This document shows positions 27,604-36,490 of a DNA stretch of 64,000 nt, piece by piece. The position numbers and the translations under genes were made by a program. Position 1 is the first letter of the stretch. Each line of letters begins with the position of its first letter. Below the pieces are notes generated by a model. It did no database searches. It was not told the origin of the DNA and saw only the letters and a list, made by a program, of their open reading frames with translations. The DNA is from Paenibacillus sp. MBLB1832 (GTDB taxonomy: Bacteria; Bacillota; Bacilli; Paenibacillales; NBRC-103111), in assembly GCF_032271945.1 (NCBI RefSeq), contig NZ_CP130319.1, positions 2,127,001 to 2,191,000 of the forward strand, in the 5' to 3' direction.

Positions 27604-29792
27604 TGGAACCTAACGTAGAAAAAGTTGTCTATGAGCACGGAGGTATGGTGCTTGAGTTTTTGGACGGTGGTAATGGTATCGTTCAGAACGTATTAAATAC
27701 AGAGCGGGATCGCAAGGATGTGGAGGCACCGATTCCTTATTTTAATTTTCAATTGGGTGTTCTTGGCGTCCCTCGCAAGCTAGGACCGGTTCCTCTGAAC
27801 GGGATGACGAGTCTCCCCCATGAAATGAAGCAAGAATCGGCGATTCGCACAGATGATCATCTGTCGATTCGATATAAGCATGATGGGCTCGGCCTCGCGG
27901 TGACGACGGAGATGCACTTTGTTCCCGGCACATCAGTTATTCGGCAGAAGACCATCGTTACGAACGAGAGTGAGAAGCCCATTGTGCTAACGCATCTGTC
28001 CTCCATGCTGATGAATGGCATAGCGACGGATGGACTTCGTCCTTGGCAGGATCCAAGCAAAATCAAGATCCACTATGTCATGCAAACCTGGCATGGAGAA
28101 GGTCAGTGGCGCTCTGGAGGATTGGAAGAGTTAGGGCTGTACCATGCTTCACCCCATCCACCGGCCTGTACGATTCGCTTTTCATCCTTAGGCAGCTTCA
28201 GCACAGCGAAATATTTACCTATGGTTCTCATTGAGGACTGCGAGACCAATAAGATCTGGTATTTTCAGATGGAGACCTCCTCCTCATGGAATTTAGAGAT
28301 TGGGTTTCGCGGCTCATGGGATGATGCATCAGGATCGCTATATGTGCATACCGACGGAGGCAGTGAAAGGTTCGGAGGTTGGAAGAAGCAGCTGCTCCCT
28401 GGCGAGACCTATACGACGATACCTACCGCATTTGGCTGCACGAATGGGAACGTAAACGGGGCTGTTCGTGAGCTGACGAAGTACCGCCGCAGTTTCTTGA
28501 AGCCAAAGAACGCATGGGATGGCGAGTTTCCCGTGACCTATAATGATTTTATGAATGGCATTTGGGGCAATCCTCATCGTTCCAAGCTAATTCCTCTGAT
28601 CGATGCAGCTGCGCAAGCTGGCGCTGAATGCTTCTGCATCGATGCAGGCTGGTTTGCCGACGATGTGGATCCAATGGTCTATATTCTAGGTGATTGGACA
28701 ATCAAAGAAGAGCGTTTTGGCGATGGTGGCTTACAGGGTGTGTTAGATTATATTAAGGCTAAGGGAATGACGCCAGGCATCTGGCTCGAAATGGAGATGG
28801 CTAGCGAAGGCTCCGATCTAGCTCTTAAGCCTGATGATTGGTTCAACATGCATGGGGGTGTTCGCGTGGGCGGGGCCGACCGCTTCTTCCTCAACTTCAC
28901 GAATCCTGAGGTATGCGACTATCTCCATAGCGTAATTGAACGATTGGTTGCCATGGGCATCGGTTTTATCAAAAACGATTATAATGATTTCATTGCCATT
29001 GCGGACAATGGTTCTGACAATATGTCAACGGATGGGCTTCAAGCCAATAACGAAAGCTTCTATTCGTTTATTGATGAGGTGCGTCGTCGCCATCCGCGAT
29101 TGATCCTGGAGAATTGTGGATCGGGGGGCATGCGGGAGGATAACGGGGTATTGGCTCATTTTCATATTCAGAGCACGAGTGACCAGGAAATTTATCATAA
29201 TTATCCATCCATTATTCAAGGGTCTCTTGCCGGCATGCTGCCAGAACAAGCAGGGATATGGGCGTATCCGTATCCGCTGTTGTGGCACGATAAATCGAAG
29301 CCAGACATCATTTTCAGTGAAGCCTATCAGGCTCAAATGAGAGACGGCGAGATGACCATTTTCAATATGGTCAATGGCTTGTGCGGTAACATGTACCTGG
29401 CAGGTCACTTCCATGCGGCGGACCCCATGAATATGAGCCTTATTCAAGAAGCTGTGGAGCTTTATAAGAAGGAGAGAACCCATATTCATAAAGGTTATCC
29501 CATCTATCCAACAGGGTTCATCCCCATTAAAAATAAGTTGACTTGGGCTTCCCTAGGCATCGTATCACCAGATAACGAGAAAATTCTATTAGCTGTATGG
29601 CGGATGAATGCGCCTGATAACTATTTTGACATCCCACTAGACGAGTGGCTTCCTGGGCGCGCAGTTGTTCGACAAGTCTATCCTTCAAACGGACATGAGA
29701 GTCAATTTTACTATAATGATCGTACACGCATGTTAACTGTTCATTTTAAGGGTACTTATCAAGCTCGTTATTATGAAATCGTTTCAATCTAA
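27600..29792 (+). CDS. GH36-family alpha-galactosidase-like glycosidase
   Basis: 730-aa intracellular glycosidase of the GH36 (melibiase) clan. The large N-terminal beta-sandwich (about 1-290) is followed by the catalytic barrel: CIDAGWFADD, WLEMEMAS, nucleophile Asp in GFIKNDYNDF (about 460), ENCGSGGMREDNG and acid/base Asp in STSDQE (about 527). The C-terminal domain is beta. ATGATG at 27600/27603; the first ATG overlaps the previous TGA. No signal peptide, so it acts on imported material. Most GH36 enzymes cleave alpha-D-galactose; alpha-N-acetylgalactosamine is an alternative. Confidence 0.87.
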   Translation: MMEPNVEKVVYEHGGMVLEFLDGGNGIVQNVLNTERDRKDVEAPIPYFNFQLGVLGVPRKLGPVPLNGMTSLPHEMKQESAIRTDDHLSIRYKHDGLGLAVTTEMHFVPGTSVIRQKTIVTNESEKPIVLTHLSSMLMNGIATDGLRPWQDPSKIKIHYVMQTWHGEGQWRSGGLEELGLYHASPHPPACTIRFSSLGSFSTAKYLPMVLIEDCETNKIWYFQMETSSSWNLEIGFRGSWDDASGSLYVHTDGGSERFGGWKKQLLPGETYTTIPTAFGCTNGNVNGAVRELTKYRRSFLKPKNAWDGEFPVTYNDFMNGIWGNPHRSKLIPLIDAAAQAGAECFCIDAGWFADDVDPMVYILGDWTIKEERFGDGGLQGVLDYIKAKGMTPGIWLEMEMASEGSDLALKPDDWFNMHGGVRVGGADRFFLNFTNPEVCDYLHSVIERLVAMGIGFIKNDYNDFIAIADNGSDNMSTDGLQANNESFYSFIDEVRRRHPRLILENCGSGGMREDNGVLAHFHIQSTSDQEIYHNYPSIIQGSLAGMLPEQAGIWAYPYPLLWHDKSKPDIIFSEAYQAQMRDGEMTIFNMVNGLCGNMYLAGHFHAADPMNMSLIQEAVELYKKERTHIHKGYPIYPTGFIPIKNKLTWASLGIVSPDNEKILLAVWRMNAPDNYFDIPLDEWLPGRAVVRQVYPSNGHESQFYYNDRTRMLTVHFKGTYQARYYEIVSI

Positions 29793-30008
29793 ATGCACAG
29801 GAGGATCTGTTTGTAAATTTTTCCAATTTTTTTTCAAATCCAGCCCCGTACATCCAGCCGTCAATTTCACTTGGCTTGCAAAAGATACTTCCTCCGGTAA
29901 ACTCTACTTATTGAATTAAAGTATCTACTTCTTCTCTGCTTTCAGCGCCAATGGAAAATATGACTTCTACGCTATGGGAAGTATCTGCCTCTTGGCATAT
30001 ACTTTCAA

Positions 30009-30800
30009 CTATTCTGCTGGTTCCACAGCGACTGCAGGCTTGCCTGTAGTCGCTTTTTTCGCCACTTCGGCGGCGAAAAGCGTCTGCATTTCGGCGACTT
30101 TTTTGTCGTCGGCGGCTTCGATTTTGTCCGCGAAATACTTCTCGACGAATAGCTCCCAGGTAGGGGTGATCTTCTGTGTGGAGATCGTTTTAACCGCGGT
30201 TTTGATTAAGCGGCGTTCCTTAGCGTTCGTATACATGTCGACGTAGAACTGCTTCCGTTCGAAGTCAAGCTCGTTATAAATCGCACGGAAGACATCGGCC
30301 GTCATGCGAGCATCGTCCAAAGCCCGATGTGCGGAGCCTTCCGCCACGATATTCAGATCGGCAACGGCAGCTTCTACGCTGACGTCGTTGGTGACATTTT
30401 TAAAGCGGATGTAGCCCTTTAGCAAGTCGAAATAAGGCACCGCCATCCAATAAGCATCATCCAATTTATGCATGCGGGTATCGAATACGATACGCTTCAC
30501 ATCTTCGCCGCCCCACGTGACGAGCATGAGTTCCTGGCTTTTACCAAGCCATGTCAAGAAATTGGCGATCACGGTCCGAAAGCCTGCCGCGACATCAATA
30601 TCTTCTTGAGGTATGCCTGTTTTCTTCTTAATAAAAGGATTTAATTTAGCGAAATAAATCGGTTTAATCAAGGCTGAAAATTCATCAACCGTTTGCAGAT
30701 CCGCATCCAAGCGAACAGCACCAATCTCGATGACTTCCATTGGTAATTCACTGGCAAATTTGCGCCCGTTAAATTCAATATCCAAAATAATGTAGTCCAT
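30009..30800 (-). CDS. DEDDh 3'-5' exonuclease (KapD/DnaQ-like)
   Basis: 263-aa exonuclease-fold protein. ExoI motif D7-I-E9 (ILDIEFNG), ExoII region near KLDDAYWMAVPYFD, and ExoIII HRALDDARMTAD (about 159-170) place it in the DEDDh family. About 80 residues follow the nuclease domain and end in a low-complexity Ala/Val/Pro tail. Members trim RNA or DNA ends; B. subtilis KapD is the closest type I can name. Weak ribosome site (ACGGGGG). It lies 50 bp downstream of the MFS gene on the same strand. Its last 17 codons overlap a plus-strand terminator. Confidence 0.85.
   Translation of the reverse strand: MDYIILDIEFNGRKFASELPMEVIEIGAVRLDADLQTVDEFSALIKPIYFAKLNPFIKKKTGIPQEDIDVAAGFRTVIANFLTWLGKSQELMLVTWGGEDVKRIVFDTRMHKLDDAYWMAVPYFDLLKGYIRFKNVTNDVSVEAAVADLNIVAEGSAHRALDDARMTADVFRAIYNELDFERKQFYVDMYTNAKERRLIKTAVKTISTQKITPTWELFVEKYFADKIEAADDKKVAEMQTLFAAEVAKKATTGKPAVAVEPAE
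30027..30059 (+). terminator. Plus-strand terminator inside the 3' end of the convergent exonuclease gene
   Basis: 13-bp arms AGCGACTGCAGGC and GCCTGTAGTCGCT with one G-U pair, followed by TTTTTT on the plus strand. It can end the creatininase/amidohydrolase/GH36 transcript although it lies in coding sequence of the opposite strand. Confidence 0.72.
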
Positions 30801-30850
30801 GATGCGGGCCCCCGTTTCGATTCTATCCTATTTATATTAACAGAAAATAC

Positions 30851-32002
30851 TTAGGTTGCCAGCTTCTGTTTACGATAGACGGCACGGAGTACCACGCTGA
30901 ATAGGAACCCAGTGAACGACATGATCGAGACAAACATATACAATTGATGGCCGCCATAGGCTTGAAACATCCATCCGCCCAGATACGAGGCGACAATCCC
31001 AGAGATGCCGAAGAAGATGATGGCAAGTACGGTTTGGCCAGTTGCCCGCCATTCTTCCGGCACGATTTGATACAAGTACTGAATCGCGGCGGAGTAAAAA
31101 ATCGGGAAAGTGAACGTCTGCAGCAACTGTATCGCGACTAGCAAGTGAGGTTCTTGAATCCATGCCGTTAATAGAAACCGGATGAAATAGAAGAGGGCAG
31201 CGAACGCAATGATGGCGAGTTCCTTGCCTTTTCGCAGCCACCAGAAGCTTAAAGCAAACACGAGAATTTCACTCCCCGCCGCTAGAAACCACGCAATGCC
31301 GACCAAATGGTTGCTTCCGCCTAATTCTCGGATATACACCCCTAGAAAAGTATCATTGATCCGTTGCGGCACCGCGCAGATGAAAATCAAAATCATAAAC
31401 CAAATCGTCTCTTGATTGCCTAGGAAATTACGCAGGCTTCGCAGTGAAATCGGCTTGCTTGTGACAGGCGCATCAGGTAGAGCCAGACAGATAAGCAGGG
31501 AGAGAATCCCGAAGCCGCCGAACAAGTAAGCCAAGCTTTGAATCCCGAAGTATTGCGCGGCATAGCCAACGATCAGAGACATCACTGCATAGCCGACAGC
31601 TCCGAATGTTCGAATGGATCCATAGCTGGTGCCGAGCGCTTCCGCCGTTTGGAAATTAAGGCTTTCCGTTAAGGGATCCAGCGGTAATAGGAAGAAGTAC
31701 AACAACATCGTAAAGAGCAGGAGTACGACAAAGCTTTTGGAATCATACAGTAGAAATCCGACGATCGTTGAGAATAACAAGAGAACAAGCATTACTTTTT
31801 TGATCGTTTTCGTCCGATCGCTAATCATGCCCCAGAGGGGTTGAGAGAAAATGGCGATGAATCCGCCAGTTCCGATAATGAGTCCAATTTTAGAAGTGGG
31901 AAGACCTTGGGCGTCCAGATAGACAGGTAAAAAGGAGACGAACAAGGCCAATAAGGCGAAGTAGATGAAGTTAAAAGAGCGAAGTAAGTGAGCAGAATTC
32001 AT
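30851..32002 (-). CDS. MFS transporter (PPP/LacY-like)
   Basis: 383-aa polytopic membrane protein of the major facilitator superfamily, with about 12 hydrophobic segments in two halves. Features: a loop 2-3 motif SQPLWGMISDRTKTIKK (about 53-69) and internal acidic/basic charges typical of MFS_1-like sugar, nucleoside or phenylpropionate permeases. AAGGAAGG lies 10 bp before the ATG. It follows an AraC regulator on the same strand (gap 87 bp), so the regulator may control it. Substrate not predictable. Confidence 0.85.
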   Translation of the reverse strand: MNSAHLLRSFNFIYFALLALFVSFLPVYLDAQGLPTSKIGLIIGTGGFIAIFSQPLWGMISDRTKTIKKVMLVLLLFSTIVGFLLYDSKSFVVLLLFTMLLYFFLLPLDPLTESLNFQTAEALGTSYGSIRTFGAVGYAVMSLIVGYAAQYFGIQSLAYLFGGFGILSLLICLALPDAPVTSKPISLRSLRNFLGNQETIWFMILIFICAVPQRINDTFLGVYIRELGGSNHLVGIAWFLAAGSEILVFALSFWWLRKGKELAIIAFAALFYFIRFLLTAWIQEPHLLVAIQLLQTFTFPIFYSAAIQYLYQIVPEEWRATGQTVLAIIFFGISGIVASYLGGWMFQAYGGHQLYMFVSIMSFTGFLFSVVLRAVYRKQKLAT

Positions 32003-32089
32003 GATGACCTAACCTTCCTTGATGAAATACGCCTAGATGCTGTAAAGCTCCATTTTAACATGACATCCCCAACAGTCAAAAAAATTTTC

Positions 32090-32884
32090 TCAAGGGCGAA
32101 TCTCGGAAGGGTTCGTTCCTGTCACTTTTTTGAACTGGCGGCTGAAGAAGTAAATGCTGCGATAGCCGAGTGCTTCCGCCACTTCACTAACGTTCATACC
32201 GAGTTTCAGCAAGTAGGTGGCGCGTTCAATTCTTTTGTCAATAAGATACGATTCGATCGTTTGGCCCATGGTGTCTTTGAACTTCAATGAGAAATAGCGC
32301 GGGGAGAGATGGGCAGCTTCTGCCAGCTCATGAATGCGGTAATGGCGCCCAGGATCTTGCCGAATGCGTGCAGCAATCTCCAGCATGACGCGGTTTAATG
32401 TGCGACGAGCAGGATCACCAACCGCCGCGTGTTCAGGGCTTTGACGCTCAAATAGAAGTAGTAACAACTTCAGCAGTGTAATTGCTTCGTCATCATGACC
32501 ATACCCTTCGGCCCACCTTACATGAACGAAACGGTCTAGATAAGATTCATGAAATTCTGCCGGATCAAAGTGGACGAGTGATGGCAAGGACATGAGCTTT
32601 GACGCGTCCCCTTGCACGGTGAAATGGATGTAGGTTACGGTTAGCGGCCGCGCTGAATTATGTTTCGCACTTGCAAGATCGCCAGGCTTAAATAGAAAGC
32701 AATCTCCCGCTCTCACTGGGTACATCCCATTATTTAAAGTGACCTCACCTTCGCCTTCCCATACATACCAGAAATCGAAGTCAACGAACGGCTCACTGTC
32801 ACGACTCCACTTCCAATTAACTTCACAATTGACTTTGCCGAAAAAGGGATTGAGTATTATTTCGTATGATAATTGGGATGGCAT
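32090..32884 (-). CDS. AraC-family transcriptional regulator
   Basis: 264-aa regulator with N-terminal cupin-like domain (YVWEGEGEVTLNNGMYPVRAGDCFLFKPGD, about 38-67) and C-terminal AraC HTH pair (HELAEAAHLSPRYFSLKF and VAEALGYRSIYFFSRQFKKVTGTNPSE). ATG at 32884 has AGAGGTG upstream; a TTG two codons earlier does not. It is divergent from a PhyH dioxygenase and precedes an MFS gene, repeating the AraC/PhyH arrangement at 6.8-8.7 kb. Confidence 0.9.
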   Translation of the reverse strand: MPSQLSYEIILNPFFGKVNCEVNWKWSRDSEPFVDFDFWYVWEGEGEVTLNNGMYPVRAGDCFLFKPGDLASAKHNSARPLTVTYIHFTVQGDASKLMSLPSLVHFDPAEFHESYLDRFVHVRWAEGYGHDDEAITLLKLLLLLFERQSPEHAAVGDPARRTLNRVMLEIAARIRQDPGRHYRIHELAEAAHLSPRYFSLKFKDTMGQTIESYLIDKRIERATYLLKLGMNVSEVAEALGYRSIYFFSRQFKKVTGTNPSEIRP

Positions 32885-33010
32885 AACCAAACACCTCTTT
32901 ATGTAAAATAGTGCAAATACTCTAGTGGTATAATGTATTTATATTACTACTTTCTGTTTATATAATAAAGATATGAAACGTCGAATAATTTAAATAAGGG
33001 GATGCAAATC

Positions 33011-33850
33011 ATGGCTGCAAAAGAACCTATTTCACTATCGCCGGAAGAAATTTCAGCTAAGTTATATCGATTTAATCGTATTGCTGAAAAAGTGATCGGG
33101 GTTGAGAATTGGAACGAAGATCAGCTAGCTAACTATCGTAAAGATGGTTATGTAGCTCTTGAGCATATTCTAAATGAAGATGAAATTGAGAATTCGAAAC
33201 TAGCACTGTATGATCTAATCTTTAAGAATGATAAAGGCGCACAGATTCAATTTACAAAGCCAAGAAGTGAATTGAAGTCAGAGGAAGAGATGGAGTTGGC
33301 CATTCGGAAGGTCCATAATTTTGTTGAAGTGGATGATTGTTTAAGGGGAATTGCTGAGCATCCTGCGATTCTAGCTATGGTACAAAATATTCTCGGTGAG
33401 ACACCGCGTCTAGTTCAGAATATGGCACTACTTAAGCCGCCTCATGGTGGAGGCGAGAAACCTTGGCATCAAGATATGGCATACGGTAATTTAGCGTTTG
33501 AGAAAGCAGTGGTCGGCGTGTGGATCGCATTAGATGAGGCTGGTCTCGATAATGGCTGCATGCATGTCATCCCTGGTTCACACGCAGATGGGGCAACACC
33601 TCATTATGCTATCAGGGATTGGCAGTTATGCGATGCGCATGTCCAAGTTGAGAAGGATGTCGCGGTGCCTTTATTGCCTGGCGGTATCCTGCTATTTCAC
33701 GGGCTGCTTAAACATGGAACACCTTATAACCTATCACCGAAGAAACGTCGCGCCTTACAATTTCATTACGCAGGAGAATCAGCGACGAAGTTGACGCCCA
33801 AGGAGTATAAACGCTTTTTTACGAATGAAATGAGCAATGCGGAGTGTTAG
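33011..33850 (+). CDS. PhyH-family Fe(II)/2-oxoglutarate dioxygenase
   Basis: 279-aa dioxygenase. Iron ligands H153-Q-D155 (KPWHQDMAYG) and distal His in LLKHGTPYN (about 235), with Arg about 12 residues later (KKRRALQFHYAG). WIALDEAGLDNGCMHVIPGSH is the typical core of the family. ATG at 33011 is preferred to 33002 because AAGGGG lies 9 bp before it and abuts 33002. A TATAAT at 32929 with a poor -35 suggests activator-dependent transcription, plausibly by the divergent AraC protein. Substrate unknown. Confidence 0.88.
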   Translation: MAAKEPISLSPEEISAKLYRFNRIAEKVIGVENWNEDQLANYRKDGYVALEHILNEDEIENSKLALYDLIFKNDKGAQIQFTKPRSELKSEEEMELAIRKVHNFVEVDDCLRGIAEHPAILAMVQNILGETPRLVQNMALLKPPHGGGEKPWHQDMAYGNLAFEKAVVGVWIALDEAGLDNGCMHVIPGSHADGATPHYAIRDWQLCDAHVQVEKDVAVPLLPGGILLFHGLLKHGTPYNLSPKKRRALQFHYAGESATKLTPKEYKRFFTNEMSNAEC

Positions 33851-33857
33851 TTAAATG

Positions 33858-33890
33858 ATCCTCTTTCCGAACGCGGAGAGAGGATTTTTT
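33858..33890 (+). terminator. Terminator of the PhyH gene
   Basis: Arms ATCCTCTTTCCG and CGGAGAGAGGAT, then TTTTTT. Confidence 0.88.
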
Positions 33891-33975
33891 CATTTCCCGA
33901 ACAGCCTACACCATATGTGAACAAATGAATATGTAGTAAGAGAGTTATTTTGATCATCAGGGGGGATGAGGAACG

Positions 33976-34842
33976 ATGTCTACGCTGATTTCCATTGTGA
34001 TGCTGACATGGAATGGTTTGAATTATACGAAAGAGTGCGTAGATAGTATTCTGCGTCATGCCGATAAGCGTATTCAGATTCAATTTGTGTTCGTAGACAA
34101 TGGGTCGACGGACGGGACTGTGGAGTACTTACGCAGCGTGCCTTCCTCTAAGCTGATCTGCAATCAGGTGAATCGGGGATTTGCCGCTGGGAACAATCAA
34201 GGGCTTGCGGTCGCAGACGGTGAATATATTTGCTTGTTAAACAATGATACCGTCGTGACCAAAGGTTGGTTGACGCGATTGTTGTCATGCTTAGAGCAAA
34301 ATCCTGCCATAGCTATCGTAGGACCAAGGTCCAACAATGTGGCATGGGCACAGCTCGTCTACAATGTTCCCTACAAATCCATGTCAGAGATGGAGGCGTT
34401 CGCCGCCAATTGGTCGCAGTTGAACCGAGATCAAGGCTTTTTCCCGCATAAATTGATCGGTCATTGCATGTTGTTCCACAAGGATTTGATCACGAAGATT
34501 GGCGGTCTTGATGAACGATTTTTCCCTGGCAATTATGAAGATGATGACTTCTGTCTACGTGCCCGCGTCAGCGGACAAATTCTGTGGGTAGCGAACGACG
34601 TGTATGTTCATCATTATGGCGGAAGTACGTTCAAATCGAACCAAACGAATTATTCAGCAAGTGCTTTTGCCAATGCCGAACGGTTCTCACGAAAGTGGTC
34701 GCTTGGCATGACTGGCTTAGAGCTTGATCAATTCGGTTATAATCCCTCCGAGCTTGTGGAACGGGAAAAGCCTTTCCGTATCGAACGGCATTATGTCCCG
34801 ATAGGAGGCAAAGTTCATGAGGATTGCACTGATAAGTCCTGA
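33976..34842 (+). CDS. GT2-family glycosyltransferase
   Basis: 288-aa GT-A fold transferase. ISIVMLTWNGLNYTKECVDSIL at the N-terminus, FVDNGSTDGT for nucleotide binding, DxD-like NNDTVV (about 95), and EDDDFCLRARVSG (about 190-202) match the rhamnosyl/GT2 family. A GGGGGGATGAGG stretch precedes the ATG. It overlaps the next glycosyltransferase by 26 bp, so the two are coupled. Located at the start of a region ending in two collagen-like proteins, it probably builds their glycans or another surface glycan. Confidence 0.9.
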   Translation: MSTLISIVMLTWNGLNYTKECVDSILRHADKRIQIQFVFVDNGSTDGTVEYLRSVPSSKLICNQVNRGFAAGNNQGLAVADGEYICLLNNDTVVTKGWLTRLLSCLEQNPAIAIVGPRSNNVAWAQLVYNVPYKSMSEMEAFAANWSQLNRDQGFFPHKLIGHCMLFHKDLITKIGGLDERFFPGNYEDDDFCLRARVSGQILWVANDVYVHHYGGSTFKSNQTNYSASAFANAERFSRKWSLGMTGLELDQFGYNPSELVEREKPFRIERHYVPIGGKVHEDCTDKS

Positions 34843-35776
34843 CTACTTGCCCGTTCCGCCACCTAAATATGGTGGTATCGAGCGAGTTGTCTATACGTTG
34901 GCTGAGGGACTGGTAGTTCGCGGACATGAGGTCATCCTCTATGCGCCTATCGGCAGCCAGACCAGAGGGAAGTTGATGCCTTATTTGCATGAGGGTCATG
35001 ATATGTGGCAAATCCCAGGCTTCGTGAAACTGACCTTGCCCAAAGGTGTTGATATCATCCACGACCATACCCAGCTCTCCGTAGTCGGGCAGAAGAAGCT
35101 TCGAACTCCCACCGTTTGTACGATTCACAATCCGTTAACGAATCCCGTCAAACATCCTGTCTATTTGAGCAAACGACATCGAGATTTGTTCGGCACGCCG
35201 CAAGACAGCGTTGTGTACAACGGATTAAACCCGGATGAGTTTCAATTCTCTGATCAAAAGGGTGACTATCTGCTCTTCATCGGGGCTTTGCTTCCATATA
35301 AAGGCGTTCATCATGCGATCGAAGCGGCGGAGCGCGCTAATCAGAGATTAATCATTGCAGGACCCCTCTATGATTACGACTATTTCCAGAAGGAAATCAT
35401 GTCCAAAGCGCTATCGAATCCTAACATTCAATATGTAGGCGAGGTTGGCGGGCAAGATCGCCAAAATTTATTGAAGCATGCTCGCTGTATGCTGTTCCCT
35501 ACGCTAGTTGAAGAGCCATTTGGTCTCGTCATGATTGAAGCGCTCGCTTGCGGAACACCAGTCCTGGCGTTGCCAAACGGTTCTGTGCCCGAAGTGATGA
35601 GCGGCTTCCCGCAATTGATTTGCCGCAATGTCCAAGAGATGGCGCATAAATTAATGCATGAAAAGCTGCCAGAACCCCACAAGCTCCGTGACTATGTACT
35701 GAAGCACTTTACAACAAGTACGATGACCGATCAGTACCTAGCCATTTATCAAAGCATCATCGAACAAGAGAGTTGA
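34817..35776 (+). CDS. GT4-family glycosyltransferase
   Basis: 319-aa GT-B fold transferase. YGGIERVVYTLAEGLVVRGHEV (about 15-36) is the glycine-rich acceptor loop, LLFIGALLPYKGVHHAIEA begins the C-terminal domain, and EEPFGLVMIEALACGTPV (about 233-250) is the E-x7-E donor motif. ATAGGAGG lies 7 bp before the ATG, inside the upstream gene. Coupled to the preceding GT2 gene. A short GGTAAGC/GCTTACC hairpin without T-run follows at 35826-35842. Confidence 0.92.
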   Translation: MRIALISPDYLPVPPPKYGGIERVVYTLAEGLVVRGHEVILYAPIGSQTRGKLMPYLHEGHDMWQIPGFVKLTLPKGVDIIHDHTQLSVVGQKKLRTPTVCTIHNPLTNPVKHPVYLSKRHRDLFGTPQDSVVYNGLNPDEFQFSDQKGDYLLFIGALLPYKGVHHAIEAAERANQRLIIAGPLYDYDYFQKEIMSKALSNPNIQYVGEVGGQDRQNLLKHARCMLFPTLVEEPFGLVMIEALACGTPVLALPNGSVPEVMSGFPQLICRNVQEMAHKLMHEKLPEPHKLRDYVLKHFTTSTMTDQYLAIYQSIIEQES

Positions 35777-35957
35777 ACGCACCAGCGTCCTTTCAAATTA
35801 ATATGTCGGAAATTATAAGTTTTGGGGTAAGCAGAGCTTACCTCAAGGTTACATAATAACTTTCAGGGAAATAATTGTAGTATTTAAATTCTAAACAAGG
35901 TGAGTGTAATAAGTTCTTTTTTATGAATAAAACCATAAAATTAAACATGGGTTGGAG

Positions 35958-36276
35958 GTGGTTTGGCTGCCTAATTTTGATGAACAACAGAAAGAGTCAG
36001 TGACTATCATAGAAAGTGGAATAGTAAAAACACCACTTGGAAAAGAATTTTATCGTGTTCGTGTGCAATCAAATCAACCGATACCTGTTGTATAAAACAG
36101 ATGCAAAAGAGTTCGCCTTTATTAAAAATATTGGAGATTTCAAATTTGGGGTGGCAGTTCTTTTTATGGAGAACAATAAAGTAGAGTCGGAGAGAACACA
36201 AAGAGCATTTATAACTTCAACAAGCTTGATTCACCATCTTGCACAACTAGACAAGAATTTAATGTCCGTGGTATAA
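35958..36276 (+). pseudogene. Small protein gene with apparent frameshift (paralogue of the next ORF)
   Basis: One frame gives a 45-aa product ending at TAA 36093-36095 (ESGIVKTPLGKEFYRVRV near its centre). A second frame, open to 36276, continues naturally with LYKTDAKEFAFIKNIGDF. Joined at about 36088 by a one-base shift they give about 106 aa. No ribosome site serves the second frame alone, so a frameshifted gene is the simplest reading; two overlapping ORFs are the alternative. The start is uncertain (GTG 35958 or CTG 35967 near GGAGG). The N-terminal part resembles the 40-aa protein at 36300 (VKT, G-E, V, S-P pattern). Not recognised. Confidence 0.45.
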
Positions 36277-36299
36277 TTTTACATAAGGAGGCGATACTA

Positions 36300-36422
36300 A
36301 TGGCAGTCAAAGTCATAAAAAATGAAGTGGTTAAAACTTCTAAAGGGCAAGAATACACAAAGGTTGTTGTATCTAGCCATAAGCCCGTCGCTCATGTCCC
36401 CGCACCAATTCATAAAAAATAA
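36300..36422 (+). CDS. 40-aa small protein, unknown
   Basis: Short, basic ORF with a strong AAGGAGG 8 bp before its ATG and a terminator right after it. Centre reads VVKTSKGQEYTKVVVSSHK. It lines up over about 31 residues with the N-terminal part of the ORF at 35958-36095, so this is a duplicated small family. No signal peptide, membrane segment or Cys. Placed between glycosyltransferase genes. Function unknown. Confidence 0.6.
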   Translation: MAVKVIKNEVVKTSKGQEYTKVVVSSHKPVAHVPAPIHKK

Positions 36423-36440
36423 TATCCACTCATTATATTA

Positions 36441-36469
36441 AAAGATCGCCTTAATGGGCGATCTTTTTT
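36441..36469 (+). terminator. Terminator after the 40-aa ORF
   Basis: Arms AGATCGCC and GGCGATCT, then TTTTTT. Confidence 0.85.
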
Positions 36470-36490
36470 GTGCGCCAAGATGGCTCTTAA

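Noticed and set aside
29793..30008. Small gene between GH36 and the exonuclease
   Set aside because: An AGGAGG word and a short frame exist, but the frame runs into the terminator and has no recognisable content.
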